A stretch of 64,000 nt of DNA from JAOAFX01 sp049700315 (GCA_049700315.1 JBNAVN010000001.1:34758-98757), one strand, 5' to 3'; positions 33,819 to 44,020 are shown, counted from the stretch's first letter. Numbers and translations: made by a program. The notes: a model not told the origin generated them from the letters alone.

Positions 33819-36137
33819 TCAGTCGTGAGGCTTGTAGTGTTGATAGTAGTAATAATAACGGTGCCGATAGTATCGCTGAGTAACATCAACGCCATTCAAA
33901 ACATAGCCGACAATCTTTTCACCAGCACGTTCCAGTTCTTCTTTTACCTCAAGAACTGCATCCCGATTTGTCTTGCCGGTCATAACCACCACAAGAATCC
34001 CATCACAGATCTTGCCTAAGACCCTTGCATCAGCGATTCCCAGGGCAGGTGGAGCATCAATTAATATGAATTCATAATTATTTTTCAGTTCCGCAATAGA
34101 TTCTATCATCCGCGCGGAACCAAGTAACTCAGCAGGGTTAGATGGAATTGTCCCGCTGGTAACAAAATAAAGATTTTCATAAGGAGACCTCAAAACTGCA
34201 TCCTTTAATTTTATGCGATTGATCAAAACATCAGAAAGCCCATTGTGATTATCTCTGACAATATTTCTGAAGTAATGGTGTAACTTAGGCCGACGGAAAT
34301 CACAATCCAGAATGACAACTTTATGTCCAACCTGGGCAAGTGTAATGCCGAGATTGATGCAGGTTGTTGTTTTCCCTTCCTGCGGAATCGTGGAAGTAAC
34401 CAACAAAGATTTAATAGGTCGAGCAGCCGCAGAAAAAGAGAGATTTGTTCGGAGTATGCGATAAGCCTCCGCAATGTCTGAATGCGGCTCATGAATTGTT
34501 GGGATATCAATAGGATGTTTGTTTTTTACCAGAGGGATGGTTGCCAGCACAGAGATGCCTGTAAGTTCTTCAATCTCTTTAGAAGTCTTCACTGAAGTAT
34601 CAATATACTCAAGCAAAAATGCCCCACCGATACCAATGAGCAAACCAATCAACAAGCCAAGTATTCCATTTTGTTTTGGTTTTGGCTCAACTGGCCGGTC
34701 AGGTATGATTGCGTAATCAATAATCCTTGCCTGGCTTATCTGCATTGCTTCAGCAATCTTGGATTCTTCAAGTTTACCAAGAAGCATTGTATATATCTCC
34801 TCATTTGCTTTTTTCTGCCTTTCCAACTGTGCCAGATTCACCTCAGCCTCAGGTAATTGTTTCAACCGGCGATTATGTCGATCAATTATTTGATTCAAAG
34901 CATCAATCCTGCTCTGCAAGGCAATAAGACGGGTTTCACTATTAATGACATTTGTGATTACTGCCTGAAATACAGGATCACCAATTGAAGGACCAGCCAG
35001 GGCAATCTGTTTGCTTGTTTGATTTATCTCCTGTTCAACCCGAGAGATTTGTTCTTCAATCTGTTTCAATTTTACCGCGTCACCTTGAAATTCTTGTTTT
35101 TGCAATTCAAGTTCCTTTAGTTGTTCTTTTAACTTCAGTATCAATGGGCTATTAGAAATAGTAGGGAAGGAAGCCATTTTCTTGTAGTAACCATAACTTG
35201 CCTCATCACGGGCAAGTTCATTTTCAAGTTTCCTGATACTGCTTTCGGTTTCATTCAATTCCACAATCGCCTTTTCCCTTTCAACCTCAAATTGGGCAAG
35301 TGAGTTGATAATTTCTTTCGCGGTCTCGCTCAATAAAAAGACGCCGCTCTTTTGTTTGTATTGACGGAGATTTTCTTCAGCGCTATCAAGTTCCGTACCA
35401 AAGATCTTGATCTGACTTTCAATAAACTCCTTAGAACCGCGGGCAGATTCTCGCAGACTTTCTAAGGTATACAAAATATATTCTTGAGACAATGCATTGG
35501 CAATCCTGGCAGCAAGGTCAGGCGAAGAGGAGCGAGCCTTTAATAATACAAGCGCCGTGTTCTTAATCTGATTTGCAGAAATGTTACCCATCAGTTCTTC
35601 AGTTGCTTTCTCTATGTTTGTCACCGATAATTCAAGATAATCACGGGATGGTTTCTCTCTCAATAAAAATTTTAAGCCATTACAATCAAAAATCTCTCCT
35701 ACCACACCCCTGCCGATAATCTCTTCTTTTGTATTCAAAATACTGAAATTGTTGCTATCGTCAAATTTCAAAAGATATTTTCCAGGTGAAAAATTATCGC
35801 TTACCTGAACAGAATCAAAAAGTTGCCTGCTATGATTGCTGGCCGCAAAATTCAGAGCAAGTTTTTTTACTACTGCCCTTGACAAAGCTCGGCTCCGGAT
35901 GATTTCAAGTTCGCTTTCAACAGGGTCAACCCTCTGGGGAGTATATAATTCTGTAAAGAATACAGGTTTTGACTCAGATAGTTCTAATTTAAACCTGACC
36001 TTTGCTTCATAAATTTTCGGAAGTTGCAGACTTATGATAATCGCACTAAATGTCACAACCACGACACAAATGATAACGAGATTGCGCCTTTTCAGTATAA
36101 TATCAAGATAATCCTGAAATGTTGGCTCTTTATTCAT
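33819..36137 (-). CDS. Wzc-like polysaccharide co-polymerase and tyrosine autokinase
   Basis: 772 residues. The N-terminal Wzz domain has a TM (about 20-40), a long periplasmic coiled coil (about 230-430), and a second TM (about 490-510; NGILGLLIGLLIGIGGAFLLEYI). The cytosolic BY-kinase domain has Walker A TSTIPQEGKTTTCINLG, Walker A' KVVILDCDFRRP and Walker B FILIDAPP. The C-terminus is a Tyr cluster, RYYRHRYYYYYQHYKP, the autophosphorylation tail. It controls chain length and export of surface polysaccharide with the Wza-like protein encoded just upstream. ATG 36137 overlaps that gene's stop by ATGA; an upstream in-frame ATG is less likely. Confidence 0.9.
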   Translation of the reverse strand: MNKEPTFQDYLDIILKRRNLVIICVVVVTFSAIIISLQLPKIYEAKVRFKLELSESKPVFFTELYTPQRVDPVESELEIIRSRALSRAVVKKLALNFAASNHSRQLFDSVQVSDNFSPGKYLLKFDDSNNFSILNTKEEIIGRGVVGEIFDCNGLKFLLREKPSRDYLELSVTNIEKATEELMGNISANQIKNTALVLLKARSSSPDLAARIANALSQEYILYTLESLRESARGSKEFIESQIKIFGTELDSAEENLRQYKQKSGVFLLSETAKEIINSLAQFEVEREKAIVELNETESSIRKLENELARDEASYGYYKKMASFPTISNSPLILKLKEQLKELELQKQEFQGDAVKLKQIEEQISRVEQEINQTSKQIALAGPSIGDPVFQAVITNVINSETRLIALQSRIDALNQIIDRHNRRLKQLPEAEVNLAQLERQKKANEEIYTMLLGKLEESKIAEAMQISQARIIDYAIIPDRPVEPKPKQNGILGLLIGLLIGIGGAFLLEYIDTSVKTSKEIEELTGISVLATIPLVKNKHPIDIPTIHEPHSDIAEAYRILRTNLSFSAAARPIKSLLVTSTIPQEGKTTTCINLGITLAQVGHKVVILDCDFRRPKLHHYFRNIVRDNHNGLSDVLINRIKLKDAVLRSPYENLYFVTSGTIPSNPAELLGSARMIESIAELKNNYEFILIDAPPALGIADARVLGKICDGILVVVMTGKTNRDAVLEVKEELERAGEKIVGYVLNGVDVTQRYYRHRYYYYYQHYKPHD

Positions 36138-36709
36138 CTTGCGTAATAGATTATCTGCAAAATCAAAGTCCCAATAGTAAAGAGAACCGACCATTCCTGA
36201 AGTGCCGGCATAAATCTCCGTGGGACGATTACAACATCACCGGGATTCAAATCAAGTTCTTCCACCTTTTTACCATTTTTCAATATGCTTTCAAAATTCA
36301 CAGTTCTTTCGCTACCAAGATTCAAGATCCGAATCCGACCCAGATTGCCATTGGCAGTCGGACCACCAGCAATCGCAAGAAGATTAGAAAGATTTTCACT
36401 GCTTTTTAGATAATATTTTCCGGGAGATTTTACTTCACCAAAAATATTTATCTGATAATATACATTGACCGTGAGAAAAACATCGCCATAGTATTTGTGG
36501 AATTCATCAATCAGCATCTTCTCCAGGGAATCTGCCGGAATATCCTTGATACTCAATTTACCTAAAAGCGGAACATTCAAACTTGTATCCGCATCTACAA
36601 GATATTTGCCGCTCAAAGTAGGTTGATGCCATATCTCAATTTCTATTGCATCATTGGGTATCAAAAACACATGGGGCGATATAGTAAGCAAGAATGCTAA
36701 AACAAACAT
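36134..36709 (-). CDS. Polysaccharide export protein, Wza-like with SLBB domain
   Basis: 191 residues: signal/TM at the N-terminus, a Poly_export domain (about 15-95; LIPNDAIEIEIWHQPTLSGKYLVDADTSLNVPLLGKL), an SLBB domain (about 105-170; INIFGEVKSPGKYYL ... LNPGDVVIVPRR) and a C-terminal TM. It is shorter than E. coli Wza (about 380) with one SLBB. The start codon follows the -10 box of a consensus promoter by five bases with no ribosome site: predicted leaderless. Confidence 0.88.
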   Translation of the reverse strand: MFVLAFLLTISPHVFLIPNDAIEIEIWHQPTLSGKYLVDADTSLNVPLLGKLSIKDIPADSLEKMLIDEFHKYYGDVFLTVNVYYQINIFGEVKSPGKYYLKSSENLSNLLAIAGGPTANGNLGRIRILNLGSERTVNFESILKNGKKVEELDLNPGDVVIVPRRFMPALQEWSVLFTIGTLILQIIYYAR

Positions 36710-36714
36710 AATAA

Positions 36715-36742
36715 ATTATATGCACTTACAGGACATTGTCAA
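36715..36742 (-). promoter_or_regulatory. Consensus promoter of the polysaccharide export operon, predicted leaderless
   Basis: Minus strand: TTGACA (36742-36737), 16-base spacer, TATAAT (36720-36715), TTATT, then ATG at 36709. Confidence 0.9.
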
Positions 36743-36745
36743 GAA

Positions 36746-37969
36746 TCAAAATAAACCAAGCTGTGAATCACTTGATATATGTTGCTCAAAGAGTTTTACA
36801 GTACCGAATTCTCCATCGTAACCCGGATTGATGATGACATCCCCGCGACGGGCTCGTTCAATACCCTGAACAATCTTCTCTTGGGTATTATTCTTTAGTT
36901 CCTCTATTGATGCATTAAGAAGAATTTCAAATTCGTTGCCAAAAATTTTGCAGAGTTTTAGATATTCATTCTTCACACCCACGGTATCACGACCCACACC
37001 CAATGCCTCAGCGATGATTTCTTCAAGCGGCACAAGGTTTTTGTAAGGAATGTGTCTTTCTGGCACATATCCCTCTGGACGATCAGCAAGAATTTCAACC
37101 CTGTGTAACACACCCACGGTTATGCTTCGTGAACATACCGGACAGAGATTATTATTTAACCTTGCCTCTCTGGGAGACAGTCTTACCTGACACCGACGAT
37201 GTCCATCAAAATGATATTTCCCCTCTTCCGGGTAGAATTCAATGGTATACAAAAATCTTCTGGTATCTTTGTTTTTCAGTACATCCCTCAGGGAAGAATA
37301 ATTCAACTCTTCACTAAAAACATTTGCCTCACGACCCAGACGATTCGGAGAATGGGCATCTGAATTGGAAATGAGTGTATAATTATCAAGTATTGAAAGT
37401 CGCCAGTTCATTGCGGGGTCAGAAGATAGACCGGTTTCCAGGGAAAAAATCTTGTCGGTCAGTTTGCCAAAACATTCTTCAATCGTGTCAAATCCAGAGT
37501 TGGAACCAAATAGAGAAAACCATGGAGTCCAGATATGTGATGGCACAAGAAAGATTTCCGGAGAAATGTCAAGCAATGCGCTCAGCATATCATCGGTGGC
37601 TAAAGAAAGGGTTGGTCTGCCGTCAGATTCAAGCTTGCCATACTTGCCAAGATAATTATTGATCTTCTCAACGGTTTGGAAATCAGGCGCAAAAATGATA
37701 TTGTGGATTCTCCGCAACTTGCCATTTTTTGTATAAATATTGTTCACCTCAACAGTGAGTATGAACTTCACTCCCGAATATTCATAAACTCCATCTCTGA
37801 ATTGAAGATATTCTTTGAGTTCTTTCAACCAGCCCGAATGCGTGAAATCACCAGTACCCACCATTCCAATCCCCTTCAATTTTGCATATTCAGCAATCTT
37901 TGGAATCGTCATTTCCTGAGAAGTTGCCCGGGAAAATCTTGAATGAATATGCAGGTCAGCAATCATCAT
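36746..37969 (-). CDS. Endonuclease Q family protein (PHP domain)
   Basis: 407 residues with the PHP metal motif MIADLHIHSRFSRA at the start, VGTGDFTHSGW, SNSDAHSPNRLGREA (about 205-220) and a Cys-type zinc motif CPVCSRSITVGVLHRVEILADRPEG (about 280-305, first 20 residues cited in part). EndoQ cleaves DNA 5' of deaminated bases (uracil, hypoxanthine) and is best known in Thermococcales and a few bacteria. ATG 37969 overlaps the stop of the methyltransferase gene; the next codon is also ATG. Confidence 0.82.
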   Translation of the reverse strand: MMIADLHIHSRFSRATSQEMTIPKIAEYAKLKGIGMVGTGDFTHSGWLKELKEYLQFRDGVYEYSGVKFILTVEVNNIYTKNGKLRRIHNIIFAPDFQTVEKINNYLGKYGKLESDGRPTLSLATDDMLSALLDISPEIFLVPSHIWTPWFSLFGSNSGFDTIEECFGKLTDKIFSLETGLSSDPAMNWRLSILDNYTLISNSDAHSPNRLGREANVFSEELNYSSLRDVLKNKDTRRFLYTIEFYPEEGKYHFDGHRRCQVRLSPREARLNNNLCPVCSRSITVGVLHRVEILADRPEGYVPERHIPYKNLVPLEEIIAEALGVGRDTVGVKNEYLKLCKIFGNEFEILLNASIEELKNNTQEKIVQGIERARRGDVIINPGYDGEFGTVKLFEQHISSDSQLGLF

Positions 37970-38733
37970 GGTTTTACTGCAATCCCAAGAATTCTCGTAT
38001 CCAATTCAGTCGCGGGATTAAATGTCAGGTGCCGGTATAATGTCGTATCAAATCCTGCATCATTGCTTATTTTTGTAATTGTATCAAGGGCATATGCCTT
38101 TTCCTGATGAATTTCTCTGAAGGTTGCAACCTTACTATTTTCATATACATTGATAGTCAATTTTAGCGTTGATATGTGGCTTGCGCTATCAAAACTATTG
38201 TCCCAGATAGAATGAATTGGTCCATCTCTTCTTTCAAAGATTTGATTTCCCCATTCATCCTGCAGGGCGTGAATTGTATTCATATCAAACACAAAGATCC
38301 CATTCCTGCTCAGGTTTGCATACACTGCCTTGAAACAACTCAATAATTCATCTGTACTCAACAGGTAATTCAAACTATCATACAAACAGGTAACCACTGG
38401 AACCTGTTCATTAAGAAGAAAATTCCTCAAATCACCCTGAATCAATTGCACCTTGCCACTCCGGAATAAATCTTCAGAAAATCTTCCCCGACAAACCTCA
38501 AGCATTGTCTCTGAAGCATCAAGTCCGATTATACGATAGCCTTTTTCAAACCACATTTCAAGGCATACACCGGTTCCACAGGCAATATCCAGAATTAATT
38601 TCTCCTTGATTTTGTGCATTAAGATTATTCGCTCAATGTAGTTTACCCAGGAGCGATAGTTAACAAAGGACATTAAACGGTCATAATAGGGCGCAATCTT
38701 TGTAAAAGGTTGATCAAAACCCTCTAATCTCAT
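37966..38733 (-). CDS. Class I SAM-dependent methyltransferase
   Basis: 255 residues with motif I LILDIACGTGVCLEMW (about 46-62), motif II YRIIGLDASETML, and the post-II block GDLRNF. The fold matches the Methyltransf_11/25 families; the substrate is not identifiable. Its start overlaps guaB by 20 bases and its end overlaps the EndoQ gene. Confidence 0.8.
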   Translation of the reverse strand: MRLEGFDQPFTKIAPYYDRLMSFVNYRSWVNYIERIILMHKIKEKLILDIACGTGVCLEMWFEKGYRIIGLDASETMLEVCRGRFSEDLFRSGKVQLIQGDLRNFLLNEQVPVVTCLYDSLNYLLSTDELLSCFKAVYANLSRNGIFVFDMNTIHALQDEWGNQIFERRDGPIHSIWDNSFDSASHISTLKLTINVYENSKVATFREIHQEKAYALDTITKISNDAGFDTTLYRHLTFNPATELDTRILGIAVKP

Positions 38734-40177
38734 AATTTGGTGCTTCTTTAGTAATTGTTATGTCATGTGGATGGCTCTCCCTGAGACCGGCTGGACTGAT
38801 TCTAATAAATCTTGCTTTTTTCTGAAGAGTGTTAATATCCTTTGCCCCGCAATAACCCATTCCTGACTTTAGCCCTCCAATTAGCTGAAATATTACATCC
38901 TTGACCAGACCCCGATAAGGAACTCTTCCTTCAACTCCTTCAGGAACAAATTTTTTTGCTGTCTCTTGAAAATACCGATCTGCTGAACCACGGCGCATCG
39001 CAGATAAAGAGCCCATTGCCCGGTATTCTTTATATCTTCTGCCCTCAAGCAAAATGGTCTCACCTGGACTTTCTTCGGTGCCCGCAAAGAGATTGCCGAT
39101 CATAACACAATCAGCACCACAGGCAAGCGCCTTGACAATATCGCCTGAATATCTAATCCCACCATCAGCAATAAGAGGAACCTCATATCTCTTTGCAATC
39201 CTGGAACATTCAATAATTGCCGTAACCTGTGGCACACCGATCCCGGCAATGATTCTGGTTGTACAGATTGAACCTGGACCAATACCCACCTTGATTGCAT
39301 CAACACCAAGTTTTGCAAGATGTTGTGCGGCTTCAGAATTTCCAATATTACCTGCCACCAATTCCATCTCTGGAAACTTCTTCCTTATTTCTTTTATCAG
39401 TGCGGTTACACTATATGAATGGGCATGAGCAACATCAATGACAATTGCATCAACATCAGCTTCAACAAGGGCTGATACGCGTTCCATAGTCTTCTTATCT
39501 ACACCTACTGCTGCTGCACAACGTAATCTACCAGTTTTGTCAAATATCGCATTGGGATGCTCCATTTTCTTTATAATATCCTTTATGGTTATCAATCCCT
39601 TTAGTCTTCCATTGCGATCAATTATTGGCAGTTTTTCTATCTTGTACTTCTTAATAATTTTGCGCGCCCGGTCCAGAGTTGTCCCCTCAGATGCAGTAAT
39701 CAAATTCTTGCTGGTCATTACATCTTTTACCTTCTTGCTGAGATTGTCTTCAAATATTATGTCTCTATTGGTCAACATACCAACAACACGAAATTCTTTG
39801 TTTACCACGACCACCCCTGAAATTCCATTTTTTTCCATCAATTCCTTTGCCTCCCGAACTGTCATATTCTCTGTTACTGTAATCGGATTGATAATCATTC
39901 CGCTTTCTGCCCTTTTGACCTTACGCACTTCCTTTTGCTGTTCATCAATGGTCAAGTTTTTGTGGATAACGCCAATACCACCTTCCTGGGCAAGGGCGAT
40001 TGCTGTGGCTGATTCAGTTACTGTATCCATCGCCGCACTTACCAGAGGAATATTCAATGCAATATTTTTTGAAAATTTTGTTTTAACATCACACTCACGA
40101 GGCAAAACATTGGAGAATTGGGGGATTAACAAAATATCATCAAATGTAAGACCTTCTTTAATTTTAAATTCTTTCAT
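38714..40177 (-). CDS. guaB: Inosine-5'-monophosphate dehydrogenase
   Basis: 487 residues of normal length. It has the start LTFDDILLIPQFSNVLP, two CBS domains (about 93-205), and the active-site loop GIGPGSICTTRIIAGIG with the catalytic Cys, followed by ADGGIRYSGDIVKALA and the flap GMGYCGAKDI. It converts IMP to XMP using NAD in guanine nucleotide synthesis. The start follows the promoter -10 box by five bases with no ribosome site: predicted leaderless. Confidence 0.95.
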   Translation of the reverse strand: MKEFKIKEGLTFDDILLIPQFSNVLPRECDVKTKFSKNIALNIPLVSAAMDTVTESATAIALAQEGGIGVIHKNLTIDEQQKEVRKVKRAESGMIINPITVTENMTVREAKELMEKNGISGVVVVNKEFRVVGMLTNRDIIFEDNLSKKVKDVMTSKNLITASEGTTLDRARKIIKKYKIEKLPIIDRNGRLKGLITIKDIIKKMEHPNAIFDKTGRLRCAAAVGVDKKTMERVSALVEADVDAIVIDVAHAHSYSVTALIKEIRKKFPEMELVAGNIGNSEAAQHLAKLGVDAIKVGIGPGSICTTRIIAGIGVPQVTAIIECSRIAKRYEVPLIADGGIRYSGDIVKALACGADCVMIGNLFAGTEESPGETILLEGRRYKEYRAMGSLSAMRRGSADRYFQETAKKFVPEGVEGRVPYRGLVKDVIFQLIGGLKSGMGYCGAKDINTLQKKARFIRISPAGLRESHPHDITITKEAPNYEIRGF

Positions 40178-40182
40178 TTATT

Positions 40183-40210
40183 ATTATAATAAAATTAATC
40201 ATCTTGTCAA
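40183..40210 (-). promoter_or_regulatory. Consensus promoter of guaB, predicted leaderless
   Basis: Minus strand: TTGACA (40210-40205), 16-base spacer, TATAAT (40188-40183), AATAA, then ATG at 40177. Confidence 0.9.
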
Positions 40211-40216
40211 CACAAA

Positions 40217-41908
40217 TCAAAACTTCTTTTTAAAAAGATAGATCTTCTGGCTTACTGGATTCCAATCCATATTGGGAAACAAAGGTTCAAATTTTATGCC
40301 CAGGATGTCAAATTTTCTCTCAAAGACTTTGACCAACTGATAATCAGTTTGATTAGATAAGTTACTTACGAATTTTCTACCATTCACTTTACCTAATTCG
40401 TTATATGGGAGTTCTTTGTATTCAGTCTCAGTAATAAAAAAGTATTCGGGCGCAAACTGGAGCAATGCTTTGTAATTGTAATTTGTTTTTCGCATATAAT
40501 AATACAAATTACCCATTACTTCATAATCCTGTGGGGCGATTTCCTTGCCATCATATCCGGGATTTTCTATTGGTGGCGTGTACCTGAAAGGCATAACTGT
40601 AGGAGCAGCCAATTTTGTCCCTGCCGGGACATTCTTGAACATCCAGTTTGCAAATTCATACCGGGTATCAGGATATTTCATTCTATCAACCATTGCCAAG
40701 GTAAACAAAAATGTGAATAAGAAAGCACCCGCGCTGTAGCAAACAAAAATGTATAATAGATATCTGTTCTTAATTTGTTCTATCAATCCAGTTATTGCGC
40801 TCCCAATAATAAGCGCAATAAAAGACATTGCCGGCAAAGAATGACGCAGGTGGGGTGAGGGCGATATTGCCATTATCAAATAGAACGGAGCCATAAAGGA
40901 TAGAAGTATCTTATCCGCAGTGTTTCTCCGGTAAATCGTATATCCGATGCACAACAAGGCAAGAATTGCAAGGGGCAGTCTTAATGAGTAATAAAAAATA
41001 TAACCAAATGGTTTTATGGGATTGGCAGGATAATTGTTATAGGCAAACAGACCCTTAGCACCAAAGATGCCACCAAATTCATCAGGTCCCCCAAAGAGAA
41101 ATTGCCGAAAAGATAGTAAACAATGCGGGGTTGTAAAAACAAATACTACAAACATAACAATAACTGACAACAAGATATATTTCCAGCCCATTTTGCGGGC
41201 TTTAAGCAAGAATATCATAATAAGAGGAAAAACCATTAGAAGATTCATGTATTTTGTGCCCAGTGCCAGTCCAAGCAGTATGCCACTGACGATAAACCAG
41301 GTAATGCTAATATGCTTCTTTCTGGTTGCAGTAACAATATACAGAAGTGCCAGGTTTGACCAGAAAAGTGCTGGACTATCTACAACAAAAAAATGGGATT
41401 GATACACAGGTGTTGGCAGGATTGCAAAAATGAATGAAGCAATCAAGCCCGTCCTCTTGTCGTAGAGTTTCAAACCGATTAAGTACACAAGTAAGACGGT
41501 CAAGACCCCTTCAATCACCGTGATAATTCTGCCAATGATATACAATTTCTGATAGTCAGCAAGGATTATCTTTTCCACTGGTTGTCCTTGTAAATTTGTC
41601 GTCACCGGCTGGGCAAAACTCTTCACATACCCGAACAAATGCCCTATCTTCATGGCGATAGATAATGTATAGTAATGAAAAGAAGGATTGATAAAATAAT
41701 GAAGATTGAAATCCTCAGGATCCATTCGCAGTATCAGATTTATAACAAATGATTCATCCTGATATCCAGCACGATAATATGGCTTTTGCGGAAGTCCCCA
41801 GTTAAAGCCCGTGAATCTTAACCAGGATGATATAATGATGATTGCAATAATAGCAAAAAGATAAATTCTTTGGGGAATTTTTTTTCGTTTCTCCGAATTC
41901 ATAGTCAT
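40217..41908 (-). CDS. GT39-type polytopic glycosyltransferase (PMT/ArnT-like)
   Basis: 563 residues with about eleven TM helices and a periplasmic C-terminal domain (about 400-563). The first periplasmic loop has YQDESFVINLILRM, with the Asp-Glu pair typical of lipid-phosphosugar-dependent GT-C enzymes. Such enzymes transfer a sugar from a polyprenyl-phosphate donor to a periplasmic acceptor. ATG 41908 overlaps the stop of the radical SAM gene (ATGA), preferred over TTG/ATG alternatives; ATG 41902 is also possible. Confidence 0.8.
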   Translation of the reverse strand: MTMNSEKRKKIPQRIYLFAIIAIIIISSWLRFTGFNWGLPQKPYYRAGYQDESFVINLILRMDPEDFNLHYFINPSFHYYTLSIAMKIGHLFGYVKSFAQPVTTNLQGQPVEKIILADYQKLYIIGRIITVIEGVLTVLLVYLIGLKLYDKRTGLIASFIFAILPTPVYQSHFFVVDSPALFWSNLALLYIVTATRKKHISITWFIVSGILLGLALGTKYMNLLMVFPLIMIFLLKARKMGWKYILLSVIVMFVVFVFTTPHCLLSFRQFLFGGPDEFGGIFGAKGLFAYNNYPANPIKPFGYIFYYSLRLPLAILALLCIGYTIYRRNTADKILLSFMAPFYLIMAISPSPHLRHSLPAMSFIALIIGSAITGLIEQIKNRYLLYIFVCYSAGAFLFTFLFTLAMVDRMKYPDTRYEFANWMFKNVPAGTKLAAPTVMPFRYTPPIENPGYDGKEIAPQDYEVMGNLYYYMRKTNYNYKALLQFAPEYFFITETEYKELPYNELGKVNGRKFVSNLSNQTDYQLVKVFERKFDILGIKFEPLFPNMDWNPVSQKIYLFKKKF

Positions 41909-43002
41909 TGATAATAAAAACAACAGGCACGGCAGACGGAAAAGAACTTCTTGTTGATAATAATCTTCCGCAGTTCTGCCATTGCCTGATTATTCCAGGC
42001 ATCCAGCGATTTTTCCTTATTGATATTCCCCACCACATAGTCAGGACAGGATTCAATACTTCCATCTGGCAAGATTGTCAGCGTATTCCACATTGCCTGG
42101 CAACCACCTTTATACACATTATCAAAATCCCTGGGTGAGTTGTAGTAGGCATTGAATTGTTCCGCATTGAAATGTGGAAAAACATCAATTATTACATTTT
42201 TCCGCGCAAGTTCTTTTATTACTGACTGAATTCTGCCAAAATCACCGGATTTAGGTTGATAATGGCTTGCCTGACACCAGTAGTTTATCTCTCTTCCCAA
42301 CATATCCTGCAACAATTTTTTGTGTTGCTGAATTGCTTCTTTGCCAAGATAAAAAGGATAAATAAATTGGCTCACTGAAGCACGGTATTGCTGAGCAAGT
42401 GCTACAATTTCCTTCATTGTTTCAGGTTCGGTGAAGTTTATTATGGAATTGATCTTGATCACCGGCAGATGTTTTTTCACACTGTTCACTTTTTCAAGAC
42501 CTCTTAGAATTTTGTTGAATGTCCCTCTGACACCCCGAATTCGGTCGTGCACATCCTCAGGACCATCAATAGAAATATCAACACGGTCAACCCTGAATTT
42601 GACAAGCATTTCAGCATATTCCTCAAGAAATGTGCCATTGGTGGTTATAACAAGGTATAGATTATTATCCTTGATATGTTTAATAATCTTAATAATGTCC
42701 GTGAAAACAAAAGACTCTCCTCCAGAGATATGAATTCTTGAATGAAATTTCTTTACATCATCAACTATTCTTAACCAGTCATTTGCCCTTAGTTCCTGTT
42801 CAACTTTTGCAAATTTTTCAAAACACATTTCACATTTCAGGTTACAACGAAAGGTTGGATAGATATTCACTGTTTCTGGGGCAAGGGCACGCGTTCTCAA
42901 AATATGAGAACTGAATTTTGTCCCGAATTTGTGGTATAGTATCCAGGGAATGCTTTGTGGACTGAATACTGCTGTCTGCAATTTTTGCAATAGCGGTGCC
43001 AT
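41905..43002 (-). CDS. Radical SAM / SPASM domain protein
   Basis: 365 residues with the cluster motif FRCNLKCEMCFEKF (CxxxCxxC, about 52-60), the glycine strand ISGGESF, and a C-terminal SPASM-type region with GGCQAMW, ESCPDYVVGN and VCRACC that would bind auxiliary clusters. Relatives modify peptides or act in cell-surface glycan and cofactor pathways. It is coupled to the GT39-type gene and follows queG by one base. The substrate is not evident and no precursor peptide was seen nearby. Confidence 0.82.
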   Translation of the reverse strand: MAPLLQKLQTAVFSPQSIPWILYHKFGTKFSSHILRTRALAPETVNIYPTFRCNLKCEMCFEKFAKVEQELRANDWLRIVDDVKKFHSRIHISGGESFVFTDIIKIIKHIKDNNLYLVITTNGTFLEEYAEMLVKFRVDRVDISIDGPEDVHDRIRGVRGTFNKILRGLEKVNSVKKHLPVIKINSIINFTEPETMKEIVALAQQYRASVSQFIYPFYLGKEAIQQHKKLLQDMLGREINYWCQASHYQPKSGDFGRIQSVIKELARKNVIIDVFPHFNAEQFNAYYNSPRDFDNVYKGGCQAMWNTLTILPDGSIESCPDYVVGNINKEKSLDAWNNQAMAELRKIIINKKFFSVCRACCFYYQ

Positions 43003-43003
43003 T

Positions 43004-44020
43004 CTAAAATTGGTTCAATGCCCAGATTGCGGTTGTGCTTATAATCTTACTGCTGACGTTTGTGAATCTTTTTATCAAACCAATAGTTTTTTTATCTTTT
43101 ATATTACCGAGTGCAATAAGGGCATTCCTTTTTATTGCTTCAAAATTTATCCAGCGTGCTGTTATCTGATTATTTGCATATTTATCTCGGTAGGTCTTTT
43201 CATCCATTTGTAGTATATCAACCAATGGAAGATAGGCACCAACAATGCCAATTTCAGTCTTTGGCAACTCCGGTTTTATGCATTTGTTCACTGGACAAAC
43301 ATCCTGACAGGTGGTGCAACCATATATCCGATTTGACCAGACCCGGGCAATATCATCCGGGATGATATCAAGATAATTGGTCAAACTCTGGATACATTTT
43401 TTCCTGTCAATCACATAGGGTTCTATTATTGCTTTTGTAGGGCAGGCATCAATGCATTTCTGACATTTTCCACATTCAATCTTTAATGGTTCATCTGGTT
43501 CTAATTCAAGGTCAGTTATTATCTCGCCGAGGACAATCCAGGAACCGTAAAGTGGATTGATTATTATACTGTGGTTGCCATAATATCCAATGCCGCTTCT
43601 TTGGGCAATCGGTTTTTCTGCTATTGGACCACAGGAATAAACCGCAACCTTTGCCTCATATCTTTTTTTTAAAACTCCGGCGAGTTTTTTCAATCTTTTC
43701 TTTAATTCCTTATAATAATTACGCTGAGTATAACGGGCAACAAGTCCATAGGGTGCTCCAGGTGTAGATGGGTCCAGCTCATCAGGTGTAAGATAAAATA
43801 GAAATGAAATTATAATTGATTTTGCTCCAGGCAATACATTTGCCGGATTACAGAATTCATTGATATTTCTATCAGACCAGTATTCATCATTGAGAAACAA
43901 ATTATTTTCACGCTGTTTTTTCATCTCAACCATCTCTTTTACAAAAGGCTCAGCAGTTACAAATCTAACCTCTATCCCCAATTCTTTTGCCAGTTCTTTT
44001 ATTTCTTTATTAAGAAACAT
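43004..44020 (-). CDS. queG: Epoxyqueuosine reductase
   Basis: 338 residues. The family blocks are present: GAKSIIISFLFYL, ARYTQRNYYKELKKRLKKL, AEKPIAQRSGIGYYGNHSIIINP, and two 4Fe-4S clusters from CGKCQKCIDACPTKAI and YGCTTCQDVCPVNKC. It reduces epoxyqueuosine to queuosine in tRNA, using cobalamin. tRNA-Tyr, a queuosine substrate, lies 2 kb away. ATG 44020 matches the usual N-terminus of the family; an upstream TTG at 44053 is possible. No clear ribosome site at either. Confidence 0.88.
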   Translation of the reverse strand: MFLNKEIKELAKELGIEVRFVTAEPFVKEMVEMKKQRENNLFLNDEYWSDRNINEFCNPANVLPGAKSIIISFLFYLTPDELDPSTPGAPYGLVARYTQRNYYKELKKRLKKLAGVLKKRYEAKVAVYSCGPIAEKPIAQRSGIGYYGNHSIIINPLYGSWIVLGEIITDLELEPDEPLKIECGKCQKCIDACPTKAIIEPYVIDRKKCIQSLTNYLDIIPDDIARVWSNRIYGCTTCQDVCPVNKCIKPELPKTEIGIVGAYLPLVDILQMDEKTYRDKYANNQITARWINFEAIKRNALIALGNIKDKKTIGLIKRFTNVSSKIISTTAIWALNQF

